NCBI GenBank assembly: GCA_026075535.2
Contig: AP026538.1
Coordinates: 1,178,001 to 1,242,000, forward strand
DNA: 64,000 nucleotides
Direction of reading: 5' to 3'
Source of the DNA: Tricholoma matsutake
Lineage: Eukaryota > Basidiomycota > Agaricomycetes > Agaricales > Tricholomataceae
In this document: piece by piece, positions 9,364 to 21,665 of the stretch
Position numbering within the stretch: the first letter of the stretch is position 1
Layout of the letters: every line of letters begins with the position of its first letter
The notes under the pieces: model-generated
What the model was told of the DNA's origin: nothing
The model's input: the letters and a program-made list of their open reading frames with translations, nothing else
The model's database searches: none
Position numbers and translations under genes: made by a program

Positions 9364-11093
9364 TCAATATATACCATATGCTCTAAATCTGTGTTAACAA
9401 ATTGTAAGCTTCTAGAAGTACACTGCTGTACGGTTGCCTCATCCGAAATGGCGATGCAAAGTTGTGATGGTTAGCATTGGACCGTATTACAGTCGTTCGA
9501 CAGAACAGCCAAAGCTGTACAGGCCCAATGTAGGTGACTCTCGCATCATGATGTACCTCGGAGAGCTATGCGCACGAAAAGCCGTCCTTGTCGAACAGTT
9601 TGTACGTGCAGAGGGGTGTCTAAAGTGCAAGCGCCTCTCGTAGAGTGTTGAGATCTATGGAATATGAGTTGCGACAATTGTGTCTGAGCAACACTTCAAG
9701 TTCGTAACATGCCACTGGTTTGAATTATACTATACCGTAAGAGATGCACCTGAGGCGGTGAACTGTCAACAGCTAAACTTTCGAATCGATATCAAATAAT
9801 TTGGGGACGCATCGATCCTCGTTCTTGATAGTTCAATAAGCTCAACCAGGTGTCATTGCCATAAAGATGTTATATCAGGAGAAGATCGCTGTACGCAAGT
9901 CGACAAGGCGACATGACAGCGGCGAGCTGAACCCTCGTTGCTATGTTGATTATCGGAGCTGCGAATGGAATTTCGGAAATGAAGTTAGATCTGATATCAG
10001 GAAGAAAATGTTCTCTTCTTCTGTTCGGCTTCATTTCATCGGATAGTGATATCTGATTCATCGTCGACGGCCGTAGAAATTGTGGCATGCTAGGTGTGGC
10101 ATGATTTGGAAGATGCCCTGATATACATGATGTTCAGTGGTATCTTGAAAACCTTCCTGGAATGGATGTCGAGTTTTCAAGGAATAACAAAAGTGTTTGT
10201 ACTTGGAGCACATCCCTATGCGAGATTCACGAGTAAGTGGGAGCACCTTGAAAGTAGATTTCAATATCAACATTCACAGATCGTTTTAAGTGTACACGAA
10301 ACTGTGTGTGAAGTAAGGTTGAAGGTTGTACGTTCATATAGGATGTTAAATCTTATAACCTGCCACGTATCACTTCGTATTGGTTACCAGTCGTTACCAG
10401 GGTAGAGACAAATCATAAGATGGTCACCATCATGTGTTGTATGAGGTTGAAAATTTTTTGGATGGCGGATGGACACACCAGGCTCGAGTTTGGATCTATT
10501 GTACATGTATTGCAGAGTACCGTAGCAAGTTGACGCCGTCAGGTAGATCGCGAGGGGTTTGAGTGGCACGTTATGCTCGTGCACGTCGGAGTGAATAGAC
10601 GTAAAGTCGAAGAACGAGAACAGGGTGATGAACCGGAGAAAATCGTAGTAACTTTTGACTCGGAAACTGTGACATGATGTGACATGTTGATTAAAAGTGA
10701 CTGGTCGACCTAACAACAAGGAGAGAAGGCAACCCGTATGTTGTAACTTGTTGCTTGTTCCGATCTGGGACAGCCTGTTGAGGACTGCCGAATGTAATAC
10801 TAGAAGTATATTGTTCTCAATCCGTGTCCAATGACACTTTCTTTCATTTCCCTCATGCTGCAAGTAATGGCTTTATAAACTGTCCTGCTGTCGTATCTGG
10901 ACCACCATATCTATTCTTGCGACTGCGCTTCTTTGTTCTTGGACTTGCGCTCGGTGTACGGACAATAGGTAACTGTGCCATAATTGAATAACGGCGCCCA
11001 TGATTTTCTATTGCTCGGCTCACATTACCCTATGACAGGAGACACCATTTATTAACCAGGGCTTGACCTCTCTCGTTACTTCCATCTTCTGCT
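9364..11093. other. Intergenic region, no supported gene
   Basis: The longest frame here (10384-10863, minus, 159 codons) has no recognisable motif and no neighbour support. Pyrimidine-rich sequence and CTATG words near 11080 may be the promoter of the 11094 gene. I see no repeats or RNA genes. Confidence 0.4.
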
Positions 11094-12917
11094 ATGTCTA
11101 AGCCTCCAGTTGTACCAGCGCCTCCACCAACTCTCAACAACCTTGATCCACATCAGCGTACCCGTCTCCTCCGATCCACACGGAAACTCGAAGCCCTTCT
11201 GGGGATCACACCCTATCTCCTTGAGCCACCATCCTCTACGAACCGCATCTATGGGTCGAAGACGAAATCCAAGGAAAATAAACAGGATAGAAAGTCCGAC
11301 AAAGCAGCGCATTCTGTTCCCGCTTCACATCCACTAGTCCTTTCCCTTCTCTCTATTCCCGTATCGCAATCCGACGCGCGTCTCTCATCTGGACAAACTA
11401 CATCCTCCCTCCCTTCCACATCCTCTTCTACATATCCTTCCATCACGTCTCATAAACCTCCGGAACCAAGCTCATTCCACAGTCATACTCTTCTCTCATC
11501 ATCAACAATCGCTACGGATCCCGGTATTCAGCCCATAGTACCTGTCTCCACACCAACGACTCCAGGAACACCTACACCCCTATACCCTCCGTCTCCGACA
11601 GCCCCTTCGACCCATTCTGACAGCTCAGAACGAGAAAGAGAGCGAGAACACGATGTTCGCAGGAAGAAAATCGCTAAACTCACTAGGACTCTTGGCGAAA
11701 ATGTTCCCCCAGAGCTCGTTTTCCACCCTGGCCCCGCGCGCCCGGAGAAATATCAGGGCTTGCAGCCAGATCTCTATACGAAGACACCTGTATCCAGGTC
11801 CAAGTCCTTGCAATCTTCCAAGTCTACGACGATGTCCAAAAGTGGACATCGATCCAAATTCGAGTCCCAATCTATTTGCGGACCACCATCTTCACTATCG
11901 CCCGCTTTTTCGAAATGCAGATTCAAGTCCTCGCCAGCATCCGCACCACCCACCGTCATTATCGGGCCTCCACCCACCCCAAGTGCACGTAGGAACCGCA
12001 AGTCCCCGTCCTTGCGTCAGGGTCAGAACACTCTGCCTGAGGCTCGCGTAGGCACGGAGCTCGTCATCCCACCCCAACCATCCACACCTGCACCTCGCCC
12101 TCCTTCGGTCCTCGTGGAGAAAGATCGGCTGGAAAAGGCAAAAGAAATACTACTCCAAGGTCGGATGGCGTCAGCATCAACGCTCAGTTTAAAGAAAACG
12201 TGCGCCCACCGCCCACGTAGCCTGAGCCTCGGGAGTGGGATTGATTTACTAGGAAGGTATTGGGACCGAGAGCTCGAGAAGGGGGATGGGAAACGTTTAC
12301 ATGGGGGATGCGGAAGAGGATTGAAGGTCGGCGAAGGGGGAACGATCAAGGAAGCTGATTTCACTGCGAAATCAGCAACACGACAGTGGCCGACCTTCGT
12401 CTCGATGGTGTTTCATCCCAATCCTTATCAGATCGAGTTACCTTCGCTACCGAGTCCGATTAAACAACCTCCTACTGCACAGAAAATGCAACGCCATATC
12501 CACTCGTCATCATCTCCAACCTTCAGCTCCCCCTACGAGGCATCTATACCTCATCAGGCCTCTGCCTCATCGTCAAATCTTCATCTTCCACTGCTCCGTC
12601 GCAAATCCTCCAAATGTAAGGGTAAGGCTGCCTGGTCAACGAAGGTCGAGGTCAAGAAGTCGAACAGTCTCAAGAACAAGAACATAGGTGGGGTGGAGGT
12701 GATGATGACTGTCGAGTCGGATGAACAAGCCGCGTACTGTGTTGCTGAGAAGGTGAGGAGCGGGACTCCTCACCCATTAGACGGCAGTGCCCCGTCCGAT
12801 ATTTTGCTATCCCCTCCGGTGGGTGGGAGGCGAATGGGGCGGGAGTGGAGCGGGGAGTGGAATCGCAAGGATATGGACGAGGTTGTGAAGGCGCTTAGAG
12901 GGCTGAAGGCTCGATGA
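11094..12917 (+). CDS. Pro/Ser-rich basidiomycete protein, 607 aa
   Basis: A single long exon starts MSKPPVVPAPPPTLNNLD and ends at TGA 12915-12917. The N-terminus has a compact segment (residues about 14-45) containing QRTRLLRSTRKLEALLGITP, likely the conserved part. A second probably conserved stretch is RTLGENVPPELVFHPG near residue 200. The rest is low-complexity, Pro/Ser/Thr-rich and probably disordered, with several basic patches; the last 40 residues (MGREWSGEWNRKDMDEVVKA) look helical. There is no signal peptide or membrane segment. It is probably nuclear or cytoplasmic; the function is unknown. Confidence 0.85.
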   Translation: MSKPPVVPAPPPTLNNLDPHQRTRLLRSTRKLEALLGITPYLLEPPSSTNRIYGSKTKSKENKQDRKSDKAAHSVPASHPLVLSLLSIPVSQSDARLSSGQTTSSLPSTSSSTYPSITSHKPPEPSSFHSHTLLSSSTIATDPGIQPIVPVSTPTTPGTPTPLYPPSPTAPSTHSDSSEREREREHDVRRKKIAKLTRTLGENVPPELVFHPGPARPEKYQGLQPDLYTKTPVSRSKSLQSSKSTTMSKSGHRSKFESQSICGPPSSLSPAFSKCRFKSSPASAPPTVIIGPPPTPSARRNRKSPSLRQGQNTLPEARVGTELVIPPQPSTPAPRPPSVLVEKDRLEKAKEILLQGRMASASTLSLKKTCAHRPRSLSLGSGIDLLGRYWDRELEKGDGKRLHGGCGRGLKVGEGGTIKEADFTAKSATRQWPTFVSMVFHPNPYQIELPSLPSPIKQPPTAQKMQRHIHSSSSPTFSSPYEASIPHQASASSSNLHLPLLRRKSSKCKGKAAWSTKVEVKKSNSLKNKNIGGVEVMMTVESDEQAAYCVAEKVRSGTPHPLDGSAPSDILLSPPVGGRRMGREWSGEWNRKDMDEVVKALRGLKAR

Positions 12918-14216
12918 TGGTTATGTTTGTTAAATGTTCGCTACCGTGACCATGACAATTCGTCGTTCTTTTCATCTTCTCATGTGTTATTCTGTCTTTG
13001 ACATACCCACGTGTTCATCCGTTCGTTCGTTCAAGCGGAATCTGAGGTTCCTGTTTCATCTGTACATCTGGCCCTGGCGGAATGCGTTCCCGTAGGATAT
13101 GCACCCCGAGCTCATTTTTTGGGGTGGATTCACATACTTACCTTGTCGTGTCTAATGAAAGGTCGTATTCACCGACACGGCTGCAACAAATACGTAAGGA
13201 ACACAGCGAGACTCGGAGATATCTACATGTTGTCATAGGTTGGGCCCAGGTACGCTTCTTTGCCATTTCAGAAAAATAACAGCTATTGGCCAGAACGGAT
13301 ACAACGATTCCAACGCAATTCATTCCTGCGGCGGGTTCCTTCCTATAACGGTCTTAAGCATTGTCCCAGGTGACAGCACGGTCCAGAAAATCTCTGGCGG
13401 ATTCTCCCCGTTCGACAGCTGCTTTTCCGTAGACAACGCCCATGAAAATGTAAAAAGAAGTTATGATACTTCTCGCCAAGCGGCCAAACACAAAAGGGTT
13501 GCAAATTGGAAAGGTTAAACAACACCAGATTCCAACCTACAGTCTCAAATTTTACTGGATGTGGATATCGTGTAAGAAAACCAGTGAATGCTGAAAAGAC
13601 CACTTTTTCGGTCATCTTGTGTCAACTGATCCTTCTGACTTGAGGCTTGAGCTGTCACATCATTTTGACATGTTGCTCATTCAGAAGGCAGTGCCGAATA
13701 ATGCACTCTCCAATGGTTTCTCTCTCTCTGGTGAGGAGTCAGGACTAGGGTCTCTATCTATGACATCCATCCACTACCTATGCCCCCACTCACACCATCT
13801 CAAAAGACCCATGTGCCAAAAGCCACGGCATAGGCCAGGCCAACCGAAACCCAGGGCTTTTGTGCCAAGCTGGGCCAGAATATCACTACTGTCAATACAA
13901 ACTTTATTGAATTTTGGCCATGCATTCTACATGTACAGATGTGTAGTAAGTATATCAATTGTTTCAATAAACGACCATCTTGCATTGATCTTGCACAGAA
14001 GAGAAGCCCACTTTCTCAAAGGCTGAACAGTCAGATGACAACCTCAAATTCGACAAAATCGATGAGTTTATTTTAGGTCTATACTCTTGTATGCCTTGTA
14101 TGTATAACAACTGTTTGTACACTGAAATATAAAATACATCTGGAGAGTTTACCAAGTTCAAAGATATGAAGACATCTTCTGGATAGAAATACATTGGCAA
14201 GCAATTCTGAATACGC
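12918..14216. other. Intergenic region with an intron-like shared segment
   Basis: No convincing gene is seen. Short frames on both strands lack motifs. Positions about 13570-13602 carry a segment nearly identical to part of intron 1 of the RBR ligase gene (about 17357-17390). Confidence 0.45.
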
Positions 14217-15242
14217 TCATGAAACACTAAACTCTCGACGGTGGGCAGAATTGGTTTTCGTTTCTTCTTTCCATTTTCCCTCTTCGTTATCGAAACGTCC
14301 TTTGAATGGAACACTGTACCGTCGAGCATGCCCTGGACGCTGATTGATGGGGCGGGGATAAGAGAATTCGTTCTTGCCTGTATAGCTGCGACGACCCCCG
14401 ACCTTTGGTTCTTGATGGGCCACCGGGTTATTGACGGTCGAAACTCGAGAGTTGGTCCACAGCATCTGTTCCATCTCAGATGGCAAGCCAGTAGAAGTGT
14501 TGGCAGGCGTGACGGTAGAAAGGTATGCAAGCCATGTCAGGTATGGGTTGTAGTACACAGGCACGAGCTTGTTGGCTTCGTTGAGAAGTGTCAGATTTGT
14601 ATTCCTTGGAGAAGGGATGTTGAGCGGAAAGTAAGTGGTGCCGTTCACCTCCTTCGCCTCAAAGCGGTTTCCAGCCTTTCCCAGCGCATCTAATCCAGGT
14701 ATTACGTACACAAGATCTGGGTGTTTAAAAGGGCAGAGCTGGGGACAGGGGCAGCGGGACCACAAGGAACACGGGGTATGCTTCATATCTACAAAATAAT
14801 AAGTTGCACATCCAAGGAATACAAACACAGCAGGCGCTCACACGACGCGATGTCTGTCGGATGAAACAAGGGACATTGACTTAGATGACACATGCCCTGC
14901 ACGTAAGCCCAGCAAAAGGGTTGGATCACATGTTTCCCATGCTTTTGGGTCGCGCTCAAGTAAGCAGCCAGGTGGACATCGTGAACACTATTTGACCATT
15001 AGCCGCGAAAAGTAGTACCACTGACACAATACAACGCACAAAATGCAGGCATCTCCCCGTGGGCATCTACCGTTTTGAGCAAAATATTTGCACGGAGTCG
15101 TCTTCCGTGTAGCTACGGCCGGCGAAAATGACTGTGGACCCCCCGAGGTTCCCTGGATAGCGGGATGGATGAATTTGCACGATCCGCCGTACGTACAATA
15201 GCCTCGAATAAATTGACGACAAACTTCTCCTGAATTGTCGAA
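14217..15242 (-). CDS. CCCH zinc-finger protein, multi-exon
   Basis: On the minus strand, an exon from 15242 (after a TTACAG acceptor) encodes two CCCH-type fingers: CRQFIRGYC...CKFIH (C-x7-C-x5-C-x3-H) and CKYFAQNGRC...DAC. A 55-nt exon (14842-14896) adds CHLSQCPLFH, and after a 53-nt intron (14789-14841) the last exon adds CSLWSRCPCPQLCPFKH followed by about 170 residues without known motifs, ending at 14217. CCCH fingers usually bind RNA. The join between the first exon and 14896 and the 5' start beyond 15242 are not resolved; a frame at 15271-15579 may be an upstream exon. Confidence 0.7.
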
Positions 15243-15746
15243 CTGTAAGTCGTGTGGTATTACAGTAAAGTCAAGTGCAGCACACACCCATCACTTTAAG
15301 TTTGGCTTCACAAAGATTACCCGGAGTGGAATCGAGGAAAGGATGCCTAGGCCCTAAACTGAGCGTTTGGAAACGGGGGGACGTTATATGTTCCATAGGT
15401 AATTCTGTATCAGTTAAATAGGCCTGCCCAACAATGCATGATTCAGTGACTATTCCAAGGGCCACTGACTGATGCATGGGCCACCATCCATTCTCGGCGA
15501 GGCCACTCTGACAACCAACAACGCCGCATTGTTCGACACAGCCTTCACTTTTATGTGTATCTCCAAGGCCAACGTGCATTTATTTCGTCAAAAGGCGGGG
15601 CCTATGTCCTAGTCTCAGCAAAATGATCGAGAACATCGTGCTGAACAACTTCGAAGTGTGCGTCCTTGACTGCTTAGCGCTTAGGTGTCAAGCATCATAC
15701 AACATTAACTTTATAGGGATGCTGGTTAAGATCTCGAAATTAGTGA
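15243..15746. other. Spacer between the CCCH gene and the RBR ligase gene
   Basis: This stretch may contain the 5' exon and promoter of the CCCH gene (minus) and the 3' end of the RBR gene (minus). A 102-codon minus frame at 15271-15579 has no recognisable motif. Confidence 0.4.
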
Positions 15747-17851
15747 CTAGTAATAAACGCCAAGGGGCGCCAGTGGCACCGTGGAATCAAGTTTAGACAC
15801 GGCAGAGGGCAAATCGATTTTGATGTGGTCCTCGTCGATCTCTGGATGATCATGTTTATACTCTTCCAGTGCACGTTGATGGGCTTCTTTTACCTATTGA
15901 CATTGACGAAGACGAACAATCAGATTATAATTACGTTCACGTTCACTGATGGAAAGTAATACATACGTCGGTTTCATGTAGCACTTCCACGATGAGTGCG
16001 CCGGAGCAGGGGCCACTCTGACATAGGGAACGGGAAATTTTTGGAATCACATCGATGCGCAACGCAAAACAAAAGTCGGACTTACTTTGACATGGTTGTA
16101 CCCGTCGATCAACTGACGACATACGTAGCAAAACACCGCGCCACAGCCAGGCGATGGACACGTCATGACATTACACTTCAACCAAGTCCTCATCAATTTT
16201 AAGGCGGGAGCAGTGTGATAGAATTGGTTTTACCCCGAATTCTTTCACGAATGCTGGTTTAGGTTTTGCAGTCAGAATTGGAACTAAGAGATTTAGAAGT
16301 ATTACCACTAACGTTTTTGGCATTTTGGACAATTCCTGACTAGCGCTCGACCTATGATAAATTTCGGTTAGGCAAGATGACAGGCGAAATACGAGAAACC
16401 TACTCATGGCTTCTTCTATAGTGTGTCGTCCATCCAAAATAGTATCTTTCTCTACATCTAGATAACAACCACACCCGTCAAACCCGCAATGAGATGCATG
16501 AACGCGGCATACCTTCGCAGCGGATCGGGAGATGGTCCTAAAAACAGAAATGATAAATACGCCACGAAAAAAAATAATGGGTAAGAAGTGGCCACCGGTT
16601 TCTTACACGCCCTACAGCTAACGACCCCGCATACCCCCTCATTCCTGCACTTGAATAGTTTTTCTTCCTCATTCTCAATTATAACACTATAATCGCAGAA
16701 TGGGCACTCCTCTAGGCCCTCCAGGCCTGCATCCATGATCGCCTTACGCTGGCTCACGCTCTCCCACAAGCGCACCATTGTCTCAGGCAGAAAACGGCGC
16801 AACTCTGATTCCGGTATAAGGGCGGTACAGCCCGATCGATCGATACACTGAATACGAGAGTTGTGGGCGCCGAGGAGCGTTGATGTGTAGGATGTCATGC
16901 AGGTGATGCAGAAAAGATGTGCTTCGGGGCACTGAACCATCTCGTTCTAATGATATGGGAATTATTTCAAGAGAAACGAAGAACGGCCTAAGAGGACGTA
17001 CGAAGCGGAAAGTGGCGAAGCAGCATCCGCACTGTATGCCGGAGCCTGCACGATACATTATTTCCTGCATAAGCCACGCGCGTTCCTTGCTGAATTCCTC
17101 GTCGTGCAGTAGCCTCACGGATGTGCCAAGTTTCGATTTATTGGGACAAGGCAAGGAACGGGACCGAAACGGGAGGCAATTTTTCCGGAACGGAAATTTG
17201 ATGATGTTGGTTCTCTGTTTTCCATTTCCATATTTCTTGTATCGTTCTAGAAGGAAGAGGTGAGTTGGCGCGTAGAGGTCGTTGAACGAATGAAGCGAGG
17301 CGTTTAGGAAGTCTGTTGGGACGAGAGGGAAGTCGTCTTTGAGGTGTTCCTATATTGTGTAAGAAAATCAGTGAATGCTGAAAATGACCAGGACCAACGA
17401 TAGCAAGGTCAATGTAGTTTGGTCCTCCAGTGAAGAGTCTGTTGCGGTCATCGTAGCGAAAACCACAGTTTACTTTGTCCGGGGGACTCCCTTCTTCAGT
17501 GCTACCATCCGAGACCTTCTTCATTATCCCCCGTTTTTTGATCTTGGGATATCTTGGGTCATCGAACAAGGTATGCAATACACGTTCTACAACCCCAGCC
17601 CCGCATTCTTGAATGTTTTCCGTAATCAATGCAGTGACATGATCAGGATCGACGTCTGGGATGACCTCAAGGATGCAAGCGCTTGAATATAGCACAGGAT
17701 TGACGTCATTCTTTGTGTCAGTACATGCCTGAGCCTCGCGATTGGAGAACAAGAGGCTGTCCCAAGGTAGTTCCAGAGGATCGCTAGTGGGCATGACAGA
17801 TGGACTAGGCGGAGTAATTTCCTCTGGTAGCGCAGGCAATGGCTTATACAT
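15747..17851 (-). CDS. RBR-type E3 ubiquitin ligase, RNF216/TRIAD3-like, 10 exons
   Basis: Ten exons join in one open frame of 525 codons plus stop: 17851-17399, 17349-17002, 16946-16596, 16537-16513, 16457-16404, 16351-16313, 16253-16234, 16175-16086, 16017-15967 and 15893-15747. Introns are 49-73 nt with GT...AG ends. The N-terminal part has a CUE-like segment (ILEVIPDVDPDHVTALI). RING1 includes CGCC and QCPEAHLFCITC, the IBR includes CPFCDYS and SCRACKKP, and RING2 has NCPKCQKPFVKEFGCNVM, where the Cys of FGCN is the expected catalytic residue accepting ubiquitin from the E2. It would act in the cytoplasm or nucleus. Two exons are only 25 and 20 nt. The start at 17851 is preceded by a possible acceptor (TTGCCAG), so an upstream exon is possible. 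Confidence 0.9.
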
Positions 17852-18470
17852 CTGGCAAGCAATGAAATTGATGAGCGGTCAAAAACAGCAGGAATGAAAC
17901 TTTGAAGTGAAACATAGCACCAATAATGTAACAACACGTGCTGGACAACGGCGCGTTTGGTACACTGAGAAGCCGAGTAACACAAGTGCTTCCCTCGATT
18001 TTGTGTGGCACGTCTTGTATTTAGAGAAAAACTTGAAGTTCGAAGTCATGAAGATCGAACCACATCATTACCTATGTAAGTCACATTATGTCCAGCGCAT
18101 CCTTTTAAGAAATGGGGGAAATGGACTATACACAGAAGAATACCACCGCCACTGCCCGTACAATTTCATAAGGAGCATCTAGTTGGCAAGTCTTAAGTAT
18201 AGTCTGAGCAAAAATTTACTGGCACGTGCATCCTAGACCGCAAGTTTCAACAATTGAACGTTGCACGTTTACAGTTTACTGAACAACCAACAGTAAATTC
18301 TGTTATTCCAGGGTGAACGTACCAATATTTAATGAATGTCAGCTATATAACTGAACTTTCATTTAGTTCTATTCAAAATTCTGTATACTAGGCGTATTCT
18401 GACGTTTGTTCCTTTCTCTCGCTATCAGAATACATTTCAAGGCTGGCCAAAATCACGCTCAAGGTCATTC
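17852..18470. promoter_or_regulatory. Divergent promoter region between the RBR and 2H-phosphoesterase genes
   Basis: The two genes are transcribed away from each other across about 620 bp, so their promoters lie here. A pyrimidine-rich tract (18402-18422) precedes the right-hand ATG. No specific site can be assigned. Confidence 0.45.
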
Positions 18471-20654
18471 ATGCCCAGAAATAAGGCTATCCGAAACAAT
18501 GGCCATGACCGTGGTCGTGGATTCACCGGAACCACTGACCCACGTCTAAGCCAGTTTGATTCGCACCAACAACGAAGGTTTCACCCTAGATTACAAACAG
18601 AGTCGCCATCGCAGCCGAAAAGAGCGATTCCCACTCATTGTTCGCCTTTCATTCTTGCCTATCCTTCCAAGTCTGACCTTGTGTCATTCGGACAGTTCTC
18701 GCTGTTCCCCTTGTGTGTTTTCTGCATCGTTTTCAAACCATAAGATTCTTCTGATTCTATCTGCAACAGAACACAAACCACGTGTTACTCTCCCAGATTT
18801 CCGCATTCCAAGATAAGCTCCTTGCAACCCGAGAACCAGAACAAAGCAACGATAATGTCACCAGCATGGTACGAGGCCTCGATTCCTCCATCGTCATCGA
18901 CCCACGGAGATTTCATCTCACGTTGGGCGTTATGACGCTTGATGAAGAACCTCCGCAGGAGGATGAAGGAGACGGCCGGATGAATGACGGTGGTAACAGG
19001 GGCGTAAGAGACGCAGAAGACACGAAATCGGCTGGGGTACGTGAACCTCTTTCTGGAGAAGTCACTAGATCACGGCGAATCCCTGTATCACCTCAAACCT
19101 CATTATCATCGGGTGCGAACACGATCTGCGATGATTCATCCACCATCATATCTGCCCGCATTCCGCTCAACGTCCAGTCCCAATCTCATCGTTCTCGTCA
19201 GGGTGCAACCGTTCATATAGCTGAAGATGTTTCATCGTCGACATCCAAGATGTTACCACACGCTTCCACTTCCACTCCGACCCTATCTACCCCCACTTCC
19301 TTCGCCACCTCCCAAACTCATCCCACCAATTCCCAATCTTCACGCACGAGATCCTTCAATGAACCCAAAACAGTTCGAAGTGCCCTCCACCTTCTTCGTT
19401 CGCTCAAACCGCAGCTCGACGTCATCCTGGGTGTAGGAACAACAACCTCGGGGGCGCTACCTGGTGCCACATCCATGGAAGTACGCGCTGGTGTAGATGT
19501 CGAGCATAGCATAGTCGGTGACCTCAGCCAAGATGTTGGTGCTGAAGATGGTGGGATCAAAAAGAAAAAGCAACGAAAGTTAGTGTTGAATGTTATCCTG
19601 GATAAGATGGACATCATGCAGCCAGTGAAGTTAAAGGCTAAAGGCAAGGAGAAAGAAATGCAAGTTGTCGATAAACTCAAAGTTCCTGCTCTTTCTTCAT
19701 CCGTGGTCAGTTCAACGACTTTTGATAGCATGTCACCTATTTATGTCGCTACTTAGGTTGGTTCAGCATATGAGAAAGAAATGGGAGGGGAGATGACTGG
19801 GATCAAACAGGAGACCGTTGACACGTTCGCGACCTTGGCTTCCGTTCCAGCGGAAGCTAGTCATGCACCAGAAGACGGTTTGGCGTCGAACCCCGAAACT
19901 TTGCCCACAATCCCGCGATCTAAGCTGGCCGACGAGGCCCACGATATCTGGGCGAACACCATGTACCTCTCACCAAGAGAGTGGGGCGACCAAGGCCGGA
20001 AGCTGCGCCAAGTCTGCGGTATGTCTAACATATTTCTCCCCTACATGAATTTACCCGAAAGACCCTGATTCGTATTATCCTTTATCCTACATAACCACCA
20101 GCACCCGCTAACAATTCTTCACATGCAGATCTCGTCCACACGAGCTTCAAACGCGCAGGCTACATCACCGAAGCACGGCCTCTCAAGGTATTGCACCCTT
20201 CTCCCTGTTCCTCTTTCGTTAACGATAATACTAACTCTGGGCGCCCTGATTCACGGTTCTCTAGCTGCACTGCACTGTCCTCAATACCTCGAAACGAAAA
20301 CCTGCTAAGCAGCGCGGGTCACCGTTCTGTTATTCGGATGTGCTGGCATCGAGTGCTTTTAAATCACTGCGGGATGACGCGAGGCGGGAGGCTTGCAGGG
20401 ACGGGGGAGACGACGCCACGATGCTGCCGGACATGGAGATGAAAGATAGCAGTGTTTTGGATGCGATTTCATTCGCCGCTGAACAGCCCACAAATCTGCT
20501 TATGGGTCCAAAAAGCCGTCGTGTACAATCTCCTGTCCACGTTAGCCTTGGCTCGGGCTCAACGGTGGAAGTTGAGGAGGTTGAGCTGTGGATCATGGGG
20601 AGCCGTGGGCCGAATAATGAGTACCTGAGCTGCGGTGGGGTCAGTCTCGGGTGA
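18471..20654 (+). CDS. ASCC1/AKAP7-type 2H phosphoesterase-fold protein
   Basis: The two His-x-Thr motifs of the 2H (2'-5' RNA ligase-like) fold are present: FHLTLGVM in the large exon (encoded at about 18920-18945) and LHCTVLNT right after 20264. Introns read clearly at 19706-19756, 20019-20128 and 20188-20264, and the flanking exons keep phase. The C-terminus VELWIMGSRG...GGVSLG matches the family ending. A long Ser/Thr-rich insertion (about 18950-19400) separates the motifs. The first part (MPRNKAIRNNGHD...PTH) and the exon 1/2 borders between 18640 and 18780 are uncertain. Family members act on cyclic-phosphate or RNA ends, or in the ASC-1 complex; the substrate is unknown here. Confidence 0.8.
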
Positions 20655-20926
20655 TATGCGCGTATGGCTGTGGATTGCATTGTTTTGTGATTCGCGCTTG
20701 ACTGTCGTCGTCATCGCTTACTCGACAATCATATACAACATACTTAAGGCGGTATGCATCTTTTTGCTACTGTACGAAATACTGAATTGCCTTGAGACAT
20801 GCTAGAGTAGAGGACGTCTGAGTATTAGAAATTGCCACGAGCGCCGCCGCCGCCACCACCGCCACCTGCCAAATAACCCCCAACAGACAGTGCTGATGCG
20901 TCGAGAGAACCTGTAAATTATCACCA
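20655..20926. other. 3' flank of the 2H gene and start of transposon-derived sequence
   Basis: A GCC trinucleotide run (20837-20868) is the only notable feature. This marks the change from host genes to transposon cluster. Confidence 0.45.
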
Positions 20927-21300
20927 ATGTCCTCCCTGAAGCTGGAGGATGTCATGGTCTTGAGCCAGCAGTACCCCAATCTGTCATTCAACACCATCCA
21001 GCGATTCATCTCATTGGCCTCGAGATTGAAAGATGACATTCTCCTTGCACAGCCATTGTCCATAGTTGTATCTGATCACCCTGATGTATTGCCACCGACA
21101 ATCGTCGCATTCTTGCAAGCATCATGTAGCATCTCTGAGACTGCATCAATAGCTGTTGGGAAGCTCTGAAATCAACAGTGTGGCTCCATGTGAACAGTGA
21201 GGAGGACAATGCCATCCTTGATGACTTTGCAAAACATGGGCATTCTCGTGGGCTCTGTGCATCGCTATCATAGATCCAAGTCATCAGGCTCATGTCAGCT
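20927..21300 (+). pseudogene. KDZ-transposon-associated CxC5-like protein, 5' part
   Basis: From the Met at 20927 the frame gives LSFNTIQRFISLASRLKDDI and later DCINSCWEALKSTVW and HGHSRGL, after a frame change near 21130. This is the N-terminal signature of proteins that accompany KDZ transposases in agaricomycetes (CxC5-type). The gene is cut at 21301 by the copia element at 21306-27236 and resumes at 27242, where LYPPQQ and RTGKLLKKEEQ follow. It is inactive through insertion and frameshift. The family assignment is from recall of motifs, not from a search. Confidence 0.65.
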
Positions 21301-21305
21301 CACCA
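21301..21305. repeat. Target-site duplication CACCA, left copy
   Basis: CACCA directly precedes the left LTR and recurs at 27237-27241 directly after the right LTR, as expected for 5-bp copia duplications. Confidence 0.85.
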
Positions 21306-21665
21306 TATAGAGAATCAATCCTAGTGTAAACAAGATTAAACTCAGTCCTTGTATTAGAGACTCGATTCGGTTATACTGTACCTAGTGTAAACAAGATTAA
21401 ACTAAGGTACAGTTAGTGAGACATAATAATGTCAAGCCTGAGGTTGTACTCACCTCAGTCCTTGTATTAGAGACTGAGGTGGTAGACAGTCTGTCTACTG
21501 ATATATATATATTGAGACAGACAAAGAGGAGAGATAAGAAAGGTAACCTAAGTGTGTTTGTCACACACATAACAAAGGGGTGCACTAAAAATAGTGCACA
21601 CATCAATTGGTGCAGCCGACTCTTCCACATTGGGTAATACGCCATTCACGGTGTGTCTCTCAACA
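21306..21665 (-). repeat. Copia A 3' LTR, 360 bp
   Basis: It matches the right LTR throughout but has one copy fewer of a 61-bp internal tandem unit (starting CCTAGTGTAAACAAG). Many of the substitutions between the two LTRs are CG versus TG or CA. Confidence 0.9.

Noticed and set aside
10384..10863. 159-codon minus-strand frame as a gene
   Set aside because: No motif, no signal peptide, no splice or neighbour support; a chance open frame is as likely.
11249..12364. Minus-strand frames opposite the 607-aa gene
   Set aside because: They are shadows of the plus-strand reading frame and show antisense codon composition.
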